DNA from: UBA2421 sp002343075
GTDB lineage: Bacteria; Planctomycetota; Phycisphaerae; Tepidisphaerales; Tepidisphaeraceae
NCBI GenBank assembly: GCA_937982565.1
Contig: CALJLN010000046.1
Span: 1-64,000 of the forward strand
DNA: 64,000 nucleotides
Direction of reading: 5' to 3'
Numbering within the stretch: the stretch's first letter is position 1; each line of letters begins with the position of its first letter. Made by a program: the position numbers and the translations under genes. A model generated the notes under the pieces. That model had not been told where the DNA came from, did not search any database, and saw only the letters and a program-made list of their open reading frames with translations. This document shows, in pieces, positions 1 to 7,934 of the stretch.

Positions 1-28
1 TTGCAGGGCTGTAAGACTCTCATAACCC

Positions 29-1693
29 GTGGATCAGGTTTTGGGGAGCAGGTCAAACGCAGTCGGCAACTTTATCAAGTTCAGCGGTAGTAACAGAACG
101 CAAGTGCTCGATCTAAAAGCAAGAGAAGACGGTTCGATACTGCTCGTAACCACGCAATCATGGACTGACCATGGCGGGTACGATATCGGCTGCGGCTGCT
201 ACTATGAAGGCGGCGGTACGACTCGCAGCGCGCTTCTGAATGTGCTGCGAAGTGATCAGAACACTTTTGTTGTCGAAAGCGGAACGGAATCACGTTCCAA
301 CGCCTTCGGCCGAGTGTATGTGGCGGGAGCGTTTGGCCGGTCTTACTTCCTGATGGAGGGGGGCGAAGTAATTCTGTTTTCGCAAGATCATTCTCACCCG
401 CGGTTGATCCCGCCCGCAGGCGTCGGCCTTGACCTGCCGCTGGGCGCGGTGGAAACCCCCGACGGACGCCTGATCATCGCCGCGACCAACTTTGGGGGCG
501 GCGACGTCTACCTCACATACGTTACGCGCGATGGGCAGTTCGGCCCCGTCGTCCCCGCGCTCAATGCTGACGGAACTTCCGTCCTGCAGGCGAGCCCGAA
601 CGCGTTCAGCAATCGAGTCTTCCTTGATGCCGAAGGTAAGTTAGTCGTGGTTGCCGGTGCAATTGGCAAGTTCAGTGTCAAACGCGCCTTGGTTGAGCCA
701 CGGCAGTTTCCTGATGGTCGGGCGAACGACATAGTTGTCGACGATCAAAACAGAGCTCATTTCGCGTACTTCGATGCGCGCACGCGCGTGCTAATGTATG
801 CACAGCGGTCAAATGGCGGCTTTTGGTCGGCTGCGCGTGTTCTGGATGCTGAACCGGGGGCCGGCGAACACGTTTCGATCACGTTAGATCGCGACCAACG
901 CCCAGTTATTGCATACTTCGCCGCAGCAAATGCTGACTTGAAGCTGGCGTGGCACACTGGTACGGAATGGCGAATGACGACGCTCGACCGTCGCGGGTCC
1001 GTCGGGCAGTATCCGTCAGTGTTTGTCGGGTCGGATCATCGTCCCGCAGTAGCTTATTACGCAAAGTCGACGGGCGACCTGCGCGTCGCAAGTCTTGATC
1101 GGGAAACCGGCAATGTTTCACGCGAAACCGTCGATTCTGCAGGCGACGTTGGACGCTCAACCAGCGCCGACCAACTTCTGCAGACCGGGCGAATGGCGGT
1201 CGCATACGTCAGCTCGAGCACCGGTGAAGTGCGCGTAGCCGAACGCCGATCGCGTGGACGCGGCTGGGCCATCCAGACGCTTGCATATACCGCTTCCGGG
1301 GCTGATTTCCTTTCACTTGACTACAGCGCAGGGTCGTACCAGACTCCAGCCGTCAGCTTCTACGATTCGAGCACCGCCGATTTGCGCCTCGCACGTCGCA
1401 GTTCGCTTGGTAGTGCCGACGAACTGCAACATTTCACTATCGCAAGTCGCGGAGCCGTAGGGCTTTACTCAGGCATCGGCGGCTCCGGCTATATGGTCTA
1501 CGGCTACGATCGCAGCAAAGATTCCCTAGTTCGTTACACATTCAACAACACAACCGAGCAATATGACGCAACCGCCATTGCCGTCGACGGCGGCCGATAC
1601 CTGTCTTTGGGACGATCCGGTTCCTATCCGTCAATAGCCGCTTACCTCGACACAGCGTCAGGAAGGCTGGAAGTAATGAACCTCCACCATTGA
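29..1693 (+). CDS. Repetitive beta-propeller-like protein of unknown function, possibly 5'-truncated
   Basis: A 554-aa reading frame from a GTG at 29; an in-frame TAA at 23-25 bars a longer frame. There is no signal peptide at this start. From about residue 240 the protein repeats a unit of roughly 45 residues with the signature P-x-[IV]-A-Y-[FY]-x4-ADLK/GDLR followed by an aromatic and a turn (HFAYFDA, VIAYFAAANADLKLAW, AVAYYAKSTGDLRVA, MAVAYVSSSTGEVRVA, AVSFYDSSTADLRLA). This blade pattern is typical of secreted propeller-like proteins, but I do not recognise a named family. Secreted proteins usually carry a signal, and frame 1 is open from base 1 to 87, so a longer gene broken by a frameshift or starting upstream is possible. 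It converges on the cyclotransferase gene 43 bp away. Confidence 0.6.
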   Translation: MDQVLGSRSNAVGNFIKFSGSNRTQVLDLKAREDGSILLVTTQSWTDHGGYDIGCGCYYEGGGTTRSALLNVLRSDQNTFVVESGTESRSNAFGRVYVAGAFGRSYFLMEGGEVILFSQDHSHPRLIPPAGVGLDLPLGAVETPDGRLIIAATNFGGGDVYLTYVTRDGQFGPVVPALNADGTSVLQASPNAFSNRVFLDAEGKLVVVAGAIGKFSVKRALVEPRQFPDGRANDIVVDDQNRAHFAYFDARTRVLMYAQRSNGGFWSAARVLDAEPGAGEHVSITLDRDQRPVIAYFAAANADLKLAWHTGTEWRMTTLDRRGSVGQYPSVFVGSDHRPAVAYYAKSTGDLRVASLDRETGNVSRETVDSAGDVGRSTSADQLLQTGRMAVAYVSSSTGEVRVAERRSRGRGWAIQTLAYTASGADFLSLDYSAGSYQTPAVSFYDSSTADLRLARRSSLGSADELQHFTIASRGAVGLYSGIGGSGYMVYGYDRSKDSLVRYTFNNTTEQYDATAIAVDGGRYLSLGRSGSYPSIAAYLDTASGRLEVMNLHH

Positions 1694-1735
1694 TCTTGGC
1701 GATGTTACAGCGCCGCAGTTGTCTTTCATCGCCCA

Positions 1736-2278
1736 TCAAAGCCGCGCCGCCGCGTCGCCGTAGCCCGGCGGGCGGGTTCTCTTTGCGGTTTGCGTACTGA
1801 AGCTCTGCAGGTAGGCAATCCACATCATCGAAAGTCCGTTGGCGTACGCGCCTTGAATGACCAGATCCATGTAAAACTGGCTCGGCGGGATGTGATACTT
1901 TTCGACCATGGTTCCCTGGTAGGTCATGGCCTTGATGGGTTCGCCCTTGCCAATCGGATTGACCTTAATTTCGATTCGCCGGTAGAGGCCGACTTCCTTG
2001 CCGTTGAGATCGAGCCTGCGACCGATCTTCTCGTCGAGCACTTTCTGCTCGCTCTCGGTCAATTCATAGATAGCCCCGCTGACATTCTTGCCCGGGTCGT
2101 AGATGATGTCGGCAATGCCGCCGCCCCATGACTCACTGTAGAGAGGAAAGCAAAGTCTGTAATTGGGCAGGATCACCGGGCGGCCACCGCGCAGCGACGG
2201 AAGCCGCTTGCCATGGTGACGACACCACTCGGCAACGGCGCGCGCGTTGAGATTGCTGCCGTACGCGAAGTACCACAT
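1736..2278 (-). CDS. Gamma-glutamylcyclotransferase-like (AIG2/GGCT) protein
   Basis: A 180-aa protein that begins with the family hallmark: YFAYGSNL at residues 3-10, the glycine-rich loop that binds the gamma-glutamyl moiety in the GGCT/AIG2 fold. The segment GAIYELTESEQKVLDEKIG (about 68-86) matches the second conserved block, whose LD-x-x-E-type acidic residue acts as the general base in characterised members. The family releases 5-oxoproline from gamma-glutamyl dipeptides or amines; the substrate here cannot be read from sequence. The ATG at 2278 is preferred over an in-frame TTG at 2290 because it places YGSNL at the usual distance from the N-terminus. It lies 105 bp downstream of the LON-domain gene on the same strand, so co-transcription is possible. 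Confidence 0.85.
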   Translation of the reverse strand: MWYFAYGSNLNARAVAEWCRHHGKRLPSLRGGRPVILPNYRLCFPLYSESWGGGIADIIYDPGKNVSGAIYELTESEQKVLDEKIGRRLDLNGKEVGLYRRIEIKVNPIGKGEPIKAMTYQGTMVEKYHIPPSQFYMDLVIQGAYANGLSMMWIAYLQSFSTQTAKRTRPPGYGDAAARL

Positions 2279-2383
2279 CCGTGCTGCCAATGTTCATTCG
2301 CGGTTGGTTCGCGACCGGCGGCATTATTTGTATCGAGCGGAGAATGGCAATCATTGGCGCAAATTTGGTGCTCACCAGGGCGC

Positions 2384-3055
2384 TCAATTCCACTGCGCGC
2401 GGTCATCCGGGCGGAAAATCGCCCGATAGGGCAACTGGGACTCCATCACATCGAGCACCAGTTGCACCCGTGCCCGCACATCGCCCTCCGACAACACGGC
2501 CTGCTGGGTGGCCAGAGGTTCGACGAAATGGAACGCGATGAGATCTGCAACCTCAGGCGTGGCAAGCGGGCCGGCGAGCAGCTCGCGGATTTGGGATGAA
2601 ATCGGAAGTCCTTCCAGCGGTGGAGCCGAGAATAACTCCAATAAACGCGCCCGCTGTCGAATCAGGTCGGATTCGGGCGCACTCTTTTCGGGCAAACGAT
2701 TCATCGATGCGTATCGGTAGGGTCGATCGGCATACTCGCGATCAATCGTGGCGCGCAAAACACCCTGCAGCAAGAGGTTGTATTTCCCATCGTCCAATTC
2801 CTCATACCGGAGAATCTGGCCCACACATACGACTGGCTCTATCGCGGGGCGGTCGTGGTACTGCTTTTCCCACCCGGGCTTTAGCAGGGCCATGGCGATC
2901 AATCCAGCCCCCTGCAGCACTTCTGCGGTCATCAGTCGGTAGCGAAACTCGAAAACGTGCAGCGGGAGGACCGCGCGCGGAAAGAGCACGACATTTGGCA
3001 ACGGAAACAACGCAATAGCACTGAGATTCAGCGAATCGGCCGGCTCATGCATCAT
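2384..3055 (-). CDS. LON substrate-binding domain protein
   Basis: A 223-aa protein made almost entirely of the LON N-terminal (substrate-binding) domain: LFPLPNVVLFPRAVLPLHVF near residue 16 is the diagnostic opening strand-loop, followed by EFRYRLM, the VGQI strand and a helical C-terminal part with LRELLAG-like segments. No AAA+ or protease domain follows, so this is the stand-alone type seen in many bacteria, thought to bind unfolded or damaged proteins or act as an adaptor; its role is unproven. Two start codons are adjacent (3055 and 3052). A perfect TATAAT lies at 3063-3058 on this strand, only 5 nt before the second ATG, so the transcript may be leaderless and translation may begin at 3052. 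Confidence 0.85.
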   Translation of the reverse strand: MMHEPADSLNLSAIALFPLPNVVLFPRAVLPLHVFEFRYRLMTAEVLQGAGLIAMALLKPGWEKQYHDRPAIEPVVCVGQILRYEELDDGKYNLLLQGVLRATIDREYADRPYRYASMNRLPEKSAPESDLIRQRARLLELFSAPPLEGLPISSQIRELLAGPLATPEVADLIAFHFVEPLATQQAVLSEGDVRARVQLVLDVMESQLPYRAIFRPDDRAQWN

Positions 3056-3057
3056 CT

Positions 3058-3063
3058 ATTATA
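3058..3063 (-). promoter_or_regulatory. Probable -10 box of the LON-domain gene
   Basis: TATAAT on the minus strand, with the second ATG of the gene five bases downstream. A transcript starting at the usual distance from this box would begin at or inside the start codon. No good -35 hexamer is visible 17 bp upstream. Confidence 0.45.
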
Positions 3064-3128
3064 GGCGCAAGACCATCCCGAGCCGAAGATTCGGCGACTA
3101 AATCTTCATGCAGATGACCGCAAGCGGG

Positions 3129-3464
3129 CTAAACAGTGCCGGTACGAAGTTCCCATTCGGCACGGAGCCAGTTCTCAAACTCGCTGCCTCCAAAGCCCGA
3201 TTGGGCGATGAAATACGCGCGGGTCGCGATCATTTCGTAAGTCACCTCGCCCGGCGTGCTCACCACGGCCGCAGCAGTTGCAACCGGCGACACCTTGGCA
3301 GCCGTGCGGGGCTTGGGCTTTGGCACTGCGCTATTGCGCACCACCGTCTTCTTCGCTTTCAAATCGCGCGGCACGGGGCTTCTCCGCACAGACGACTTCT
3401 TCACCTTCTTCGCCACCTTTGGGGGGGCTTTTTTCTTGGTGGACTTGCTTGCCTTCTTGGCCAT
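3129..3464 (-). CDS. DUF2934 protein with lysine-rich N-terminal tail
   Basis: A 111-aa protein with two parts. Residues 2-75 form a Lys/Ala/Pro-rich, probably disordered tail (MAKKASKSTKKKAPP and onward) resembling histone H1-like or nucleic-acid-binding tails. The last 35 residues hold the DUF2934 motif, IATRAYFIAQSG then ENWLRAEWEL, a short helical pair found in many proteobacterial and planctomycetal proteins with no assigned function. I chose ATG 3464 because AGGAG lies 9 nt upstream and the lysine tail starts there; the open frame extends to 3569 without good start support. DNA binding by the basic tail is inference only. Confidence 0.8.
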   Translation of the reverse strand: MAKKASKSTKKKAPPKVAKKVKKSSVRRSPVPRDLKAKKTVVRNSAVPKPKPRTAAKVSPVATAAAVVSTPGEVTYEMIATRAYFIAQSGFGGSEFENWLRAEWELRTGTV

Positions 3465-3596
3465 GACGCTTGCTCCTATTGGTTCGGGCCGGCTGGTTTC
3501 CGCACGGGAGCATCTTCTCTCCCAACCCGACGATCTAAAAATCGTTGTTCGAGTATCCACACCGCGCACGCTACTGCAAGATTCCTTCGATCAAAG

Positions 3597-4070
3597 TTAT
3601 ATCAAGTTTTCATCAATCCAAGCCAGAACTTCCTGATCATGCTCGGCCTTTGGGTCAACCTTCTCAAAAATGTGCGCGATCTTGCCGTCTTTTCCAACGA
3701 TAAAGGTCGTACGAGCGACGCCCATGTACTGCTTACCGTACATGCTCTTCTTCACCCATACACCGAACTTTTTGCAAACAGCATGATCTTCGTCCGCCAA
3801 CAGCGGAATCTTCAACTTAAACTTCGTCGCAAACGCCTTCACGTCTTTGATCGGGTCGGGGCTGACACCGTAGACCGGCACCTTCAACGTTTTGTATCGG
3901 GTAATCGCATCGCTAAAGCCGCAGGCTTCGATGGTACAACCGGGCGTGTCGGCCTTCGGGTAGAAGAACAGCACGACAGCGGTTTTGCCCAGGTCCGACT
4001 TGGTATCAAAGCTACCCCCTTCACTCGATGCCAACCTGAACGACGGACACTTCATTCCGACACGAACCAT
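3597..4070 (-). CDS. bcp: Thioredoxin-dependent peroxiredoxin (BCP/PrxQ type)
   Basis: A 157-aa atypical 2-Cys peroxiredoxin. The active site reads TPGCTIEAC, with the peroxidatic cysteine at 45 and the resolving cysteine five residues later at 50, the arrangement of the BCP/PrxQ class. The upstream strand VVLFFYPKADTPGC and the later TTFIVGKDGKI strand are also standard. It reduces H2O2 and organic peroxides using thioredoxin; the thioredoxin reductase at 13.7-14.7 kb would be the upstream electron donor. GGAGG sits four bases before the ATG at 4070 and settles the start, although the frame stays open to 4244. It is divergent from rho with 141 bp between them. Confidence 0.93.
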   Translation of the reverse strand: MVRVGMKCPSFRLASSEGGSFDTKSDLGKTAVVLFFYPKADTPGCTIEACGFSDAITRYKTLKVPVYGVSPDPIKDVKAFATKFKLKIPLLADEDHAVCKKFGVWVKKSMYGKQYMGVARTTFIVGKDGKIAHIFEKVDPKAEHDQEVLAWIDENLI

Positions 4071-4211
4071 CAAACCTCCAGCAATCTCCAACGCCCCCGC
4101 TGGATTGTCGCCCACTTTCGCCCCACTGCAACTTCGGGTATATTTTTCAAATCGTAACCGGTGCAAGGCACGCCACGCACCCGGGTATCCTTCCATCAAA
4201 AGAAGCATTGC

Positions 4212-5303
4212 ATGAACGAGAACCTGATTGAGGGGATTCTTCACCAGTCCGACGAACGCTCGGAAGCCACCCTGCGCAATCCGGCTAACCTTCTGCAGCC
4301 GTTAAAGGGAGGCATCGTCGTCCCGCGGAATTTTGTTCGCGATCTTCGGCTGAAGCCCGGGCTTCTGGTGAAGGGAGAACTGCGCGGTCGGCAACTGGGC
4401 AAGATCGTGGCAATCGAGGGTGGCGACCCAGCCGACTGGGGCGACCATGTCGGCATCTACGACGGCACTGCGCTCGACCCCGCGCCGATGCTCAAGCTGG
4501 AACACGCCGCCGACGAACTCACCACGCGTGCCATCGACATACTCAGCCCGGTGGGGTTCGGCCAGCGGGGGCTGATCGTCGCCCCCCCGCGGACGGGCAA
4601 AACCATGCTGCTGCAAAACATCGCCCGGGGCATCGCCGCCAACTACCCCGATGTCACGCTTTACATTCTCTTGGTAGACGAGCGTCCCGAAGAAGTCACC
4701 GACATGAAACGCAACGTGCCGGGAACGGTGTTTGCCTCCAGTAACGACAACACAATCGCAAAACATCTCGATCTGGCAGTGCTGGTGATCGAGCGATGCA
4801 AGCGCCTCGTCGAATTCCGCAAAGATGTCGTGTTACTGTGCGATTCACTCACGCGGCTCGGCAGGAGCTTTAACGCCGGCAGCAACAGCGGTAAGACCAT
4901 GTCCGGCGGGATTGACAGCCGTGCCCTTGAGATTCCCAAGAGGCTCTTTGGCGCCGCACGCAAGCTTGAAGAAGGCGGCAGCCTTACCATTCTCGCAACG
5001 TGCCTCATCGACACGGGCAGCCGGATGGACCAAGTAATATTTGAAGAGTTCAAGGGCACCGGCAACATGGAACTAACGCTCGACCGCACCATCGCCAACA
5101 ATCGCATTTTCCCTGCAATAAACATTCCACAGACCGCTACCCGCAAGGAAGAGAAGCTCTTCGCCCCCGAGCACCTCGAACCAGCCCGCAGGGTGCGCAG
5201 GCACCTCACCAGCATGCCCCCAATCGAAGCGATAAAAAACCTGACGGCGGCTCTCGGCAGAAGCAAAACGAACGCCGAGCTGTTCATGTCGATGAAGGCG
5301 TAG
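4212..5303 (+). CDS. rho: Transcription termination factor Rho, short form with divergent RNA-binding domain
   Basis: A 363-aa hexameric RNA helicase/translocase homologue. The ATPase core is complete: Walker A APPRTGKT (124-131), the DERPEEVTDM segment, the Q-loop/R-loop region SLTRLGRS and GGIDSRALEIPKR, and the closing FKGTGNMEL and KTNAELF blocks. E. coli Rho has 419 residues; here the N-terminal helical domain is absent and the OB-fold primary RNA site is unusual. Where classical Rho has the GFGFLR-type RNP1 motif, this protein reads EATLRNPANLL, though the following VVPRNFVRDLRLKPG strand corresponds to the classical YVSPSQIRRFxLRTGD. The ATPase should translocate on RNA, but primary-site specificity may differ or be lost. 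A second canonical rho elsewhere in the genome is possible. It stands alone; the next gene is 600 bp downstream. Confidence 0.9.
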   Translation: MNENLIEGILHQSDERSEATLRNPANLLQPLKGGIVVPRNFVRDLRLKPGLLVKGELRGRQLGKIVAIEGGDPADWGDHVGIYDGTALDPAPMLKLEHAADELTTRAIDILSPVGFGQRGLIVAPPRTGKTMLLQNIARGIAANYPDVTLYILLVDERPEEVTDMKRNVPGTVFASSNDNTIAKHLDLAVLVIERCKRLVEFRKDVVLLCDSLTRLGRSFNAGSNSGKTMSGGIDSRALEIPKRLFGAARKLEEGGSLTILATCLIDTGSRMDQVIFEEFKGTGNMELTLDRTIANNRIFPAINIPQTATRKEEKLFAPEHLEPARRVRRHLTSMPPIEAIKNLTAALGRSKTNAELFMSMKA

Positions 5304-5421
5304 CTAACGCCAGACCCGAAATCGCGCGATACACCCTCTTACGCCACCCACCTGTCACGGCCCGTAGCCAGGTTCGTACGCTGTAAACTCATTGCCGCCA
5401 ACAACTTAATCAACGATTCGG

Positions 5422-5447
5422 GCAATTGTTCCGCGCGGAACAATTGC
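5422..5447. promoter_or_regulatory. 26-bp perfect palindrome, ParB-site-like, copy 1
   Basis: The half-site GCAATTGTTCCGC is followed at once by its exact reverse complement, with no loop. The central 22 bp recur exactly at 47413-47434. The inner 16 bp match the bacterial parS consensus (half-site TGTTTCAC) at 12 of 16 positions, differing symmetrically. The absence of a loop and of a T-tract argues for a dimeric protein site rather than a terminator. Confidence 0.6.
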
Positions 5448-5523
5448 TCGACTGCACATCAACAAAGGGTTGGCCGCACGTCGCGACCATCTCAAGATTG
5501 TCCATCTGCATGCGATTTGATGC

Positions 5524-5551
5524 TTGACACGACTAGTTAATCGGTTAAACT
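5524..5551 (+). promoter_or_regulatory. Candidate sigma-70-type promoter
   Basis: A perfect TTGACA at 5524-5529 is followed after 16 bp by TAAACT at 5546-5551 (4 of 6 to TATAAT). The spacer and -10 box lie inside the operator-like repeats listed next. The likely target is the PEP-CTERM gene starting at 5910, with a leader of roughly 350 nt. Confidence 0.45.
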
Positions 5552-5575
5552 GCCCATTAAATCGGTTAACTAGTC
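5531..5575. promoter_or_regulatory. Operator-like inverted and direct repeats
   Basis: GACTAGTTAA (5531-5540) and its exact reverse complement TTAACTAGTC (5566-5575) flank two direct copies of TTAA-(A)TCGG-TTAA (5537-5548 and 5557-5569). The copies have a CG-centred partial dyad as in LacI/GalR-family operators. A weaker third copy (GCCGGTTTAAC) follows at about 5591. The regulator is not identified. Confidence 0.5.
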
Positions 5576-5909
5576 GGTCGGGATTGGTTTGCCGGTTTAA
5601 CAGAGCAGAAATGACCGTGCCCGGCGGGGGCGTCAAAGCCTGCTTTTCCGCCCTGGGCATGTACGATGGAGTGGCTGGCTCGCCGGCGGCTCGGTTTTCG
5701 TTTCAGCTTTGCTGTACCCGGTGTCGGGCGGTTGACCGCTCTCTCGGAGGTCGCCGCTCGAGCCGGTTTTTTCTACCTACCTTCACCTCCTGCATCCGCT
5801 TTTCTACCGTACGCGAACGATTCGACGGGTCGATCCTGCTGGAATCAGACATAATTCAGGACCGTTTTGGGATGCGTGCCACGTTGACGGACACTGGAAG
5901 GATGATGTG

Positions 5910-7934
5910 ATGAAACGCCGAAACGCCTGCCAAGCGGTGGTAACCGCTGCGCTCGCCGCAGCGGGCTTGAACTATGATGCGCTTGGAGGCATCACCTACC
6001 TGAGTGGGACGACATTCTACACGCATACACCCGTCAACGGCTCCGGCACCGGGGTCACCACCACCTCTGATCCGAGCATGCCATCGTCGAGCAACCTCGC
6101 AACTGTCGGGTACACCATCAATGGCAATGCCTCGCCCCTCGGCGGGGCTGGGGGGCAAGCTGGCTCCAGTTCCGCCGGTTCGGCACGGGCTGGATTTGTT
6201 GCAAACAGCACAACTGCGAGCGTCGCACTCAAGAGCGGCACGGGCATAAGCCAGACCGACCCCGCCGGCGGGACAAGTTATGCGTTCAGCCAGACTCGGC
6301 TGGACTTTAAGGACGCCACCGCACTCCGCTGGGAGGCGACCAGCCCAGGATTCGGGCCGACGATGACCCTTTACGGCTCCTACACTGTCGCAGGCAGTAT
6401 CGGCACCGGCGGATTCGCCCGAGCGTTTGTCAATCTCGCCTTTTATCGAAACTCCATCAGCGGCGGAAATGCGCTCGGTTCGATCGTGCTCGATACGGGC
6501 ACGATGACCACAGCCGGCGCATTTAACCGCACGCTCACCGCGTCCGTTCCGGCCGCCGTCTCCAGTCTTACCACTGGCACCAACCTGCTCATGATCGGCA
6601 CGATTCAGTTTCAGGCCGACAACCACGAAGCCCCCACCGAGATTTCTCTCACCGACTTTACCACCGGCAACAGCTACTCCGGCGATATCGCAACCTATGT
6701 AGGCCCCAGCACTGGCAGCGGATGGTTTGCTTCGCAGTCATGGCAGGGAAACAACAGCGAATTCACCAGCGCGCCTGACTCGGTCGGCCGGCGCGCGTAT
6801 ATGCCCAACGATCAGGGAACCAACCGCACCTTTGGCCTGAGCTCGGCTGTCACGCTCGGTGTGCTGGAGGTCAGCGGCTCGGCATTGAACACATTTAACG
6901 GCTCCTCTCTCACGCTGAACAACAGCAACGCAGCCCCCTCAATGATTTGGCTGCGGGGCGACTACGGCGATGCCTCGCTTACACTCAATTCGCCAATTCA
7001 GGCCGGAGACGTCACAACCGAGCTACTGAATGAATCAAAAGGCACGCTTACGATCGCGGGAGGCTTTGCGACCAGCCAGGCGGGCGCGACCATCATCAAA
7101 TCCGGTCCGGGCAATCTCACCTTGGCAGGAACGATCAACCACAGCCTGTCGGGCGGTGCAAACTACGAGTTTAACGGCGGGACGACCAATCTGAACTCTG
7201 ATATCAGCGCAGGATCGATGACAGCGTTTCAGTCGAGCATCAAGGTGGGTACGGCCAGCGCGGTGGCGCGCCTCAACATCAATCAGCCGCAGCGCCTCGA
7301 CCAGCTTACCATCAGGTCTCAGGGCCGGGCGGTAGTCAACCTGCCGGGAAGCGCATCGGTGGCGGTGCAGGCACTCAATATTTCGACCACGGGCCTGAAT
7401 GCGCGGGGACTTGATGTAAGCAACGACGGCGTCGCCTACCGCACCACCAACGCCACACCGCTGAGCGACATCGGCAACCTGATCGCGCTTGGTCACAACG
7501 GGGGTACCTGGACTGGCAAAGGAATCAGTTCAAGCACGGCAGCAGCCGACGTGGCTGCCAGGACAGGGTTGGGCTTTGCCCGTGTCTCTGCGCTTGGCTC
7601 GATCACCTTGTTTCTGGGACAGACCGTTGATTCGAACGACATCGTGTTTCGTTACACGCTCTACGGCGACGCCGATTTGGACGGCAAAGTGCAACTGAAC
7701 GACTTCACGCGTCTTGCCGCTGGGTTCGGCGCGCCGGGCACCTGGACCGATGGCGATTTTAACTACGACAACACGGTCAATTTGAATGACTTTACGGCCC
7801 TCGCGGCGAATTTCGGACAGGTGCTCCCCACCGATCTGCCGCGGGCCGCAGCGGTGCCGGAGCCGGCGGCGTTTATTGTGCTGGTTGCGACGCCCCTGCT
7901 GCTCCGCCGACGGGCGCGGGCAACTTTGAGGTGA
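5910..7934 (+). CDS. Secreted PEP-CTERM protein with dockerin-like repeats
   Basis: A 674-aa exported protein. An N-terminal signal (MKRRNACQAVVTAALAAAG) precedes a Gly/Ser/Thr/Asn-rich region with short beta-strand repeats resembling autotransporter-type beta-helix strands (for example LTIAGGFATSQAGATIIKSG and GNLTLAGTINHSLSGG). Near residues 585-640 there are two Ca-binding dockerin type I-like repeats, DADLDGKVQLNDFTRLAAGF and FNYDNTVNLNDFTALAANFG. The tail VPEP, a hydrophobic stretch and RRRAR is a PEP-CTERM exosortase signal, so the protein is probably anchored or processed at the envelope. ATG 5910 follows GGAAGG at a good distance; a GTG lies one codon upstream. Its 3' end overlaps the converging kinase gene by 62 bp. 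The function of the beta-rich part is unknown. Confidence 0.85.
   Translation: MKRRNACQAVVTAALAAAGLNYDALGGITYLSGTTFYTHTPVNGSGTGVTTTSDPSMPSSSNLATVGYTINGNASPLGGAGGQAGSSSAGSARAGFVANSTTASVALKSGTGISQTDPAGGTSYAFSQTRLDFKDATALRWEATSPGFGPTMTLYGSYTVAGSIGTGGFARAFVNLAFYRNSISGGNALGSIVLDTGTMTTAGAFNRTLTASVPAAVSSLTTGTNLLMIGTIQFQADNHEAPTEISLTDFTTGNSYSGDIATYVGPSTGSGWFASQSWQGNNSEFTSAPDSVGRRAYMPNDQGTNRTFGLSSAVTLGVLEVSGSALNTFNGSSLTLNNSNAAPSMIWLRGDYGDASLTLNSPIQAGDVTTELLNESKGTLTIAGGFATSQAGATIIKSGPGNLTLAGTINHSLSGGANYEFNGGTTNLNSDISAGSMTAFQSSIKVGTASAVARLNINQPQRLDQLTIRSQGRAVVNLPGSASVAVQALNISTTGLNARGLDVSNDGVAYRTTNATPLSDIGNLIALGHNGGTWTGKGISSSTAAADVAARTGLGFARVSALGSITLFLGQTVDSNDIVFRYTLYGDADLDGKVQLNDFTRLAAGFGAPGTWTDGDFNYDNTVNLNDFTALAANFGQVLPTDLPRAAAVPEPAAFIVLVATPLLLRRRARATLR

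Larger units (their letters stand above)
5304..5909 (+). other. Intergenic region with two palindromic sites and a candidate promoter
   Basis: About 600 bp without a convincing gene. It contains a 26-bp perfect palindrome (5422-5447), a promoter-like TTGACA/TAAACT pair (5524-5551) covered by a 10-bp inverted repeat (5531-5575), and then about 330 bp without visible structure up to the PEP-CTERM gene. Open frames here lack ribosome sites and recognisable protein character. Confidence 0.7.

Noticed and set aside
5422..5447. Palindrome as a rho-independent terminator of rho
   Set aside because: It has no loop and no T-tract, and an identical palindrome core occurs 42 kb away away from any gene end of the same kind.
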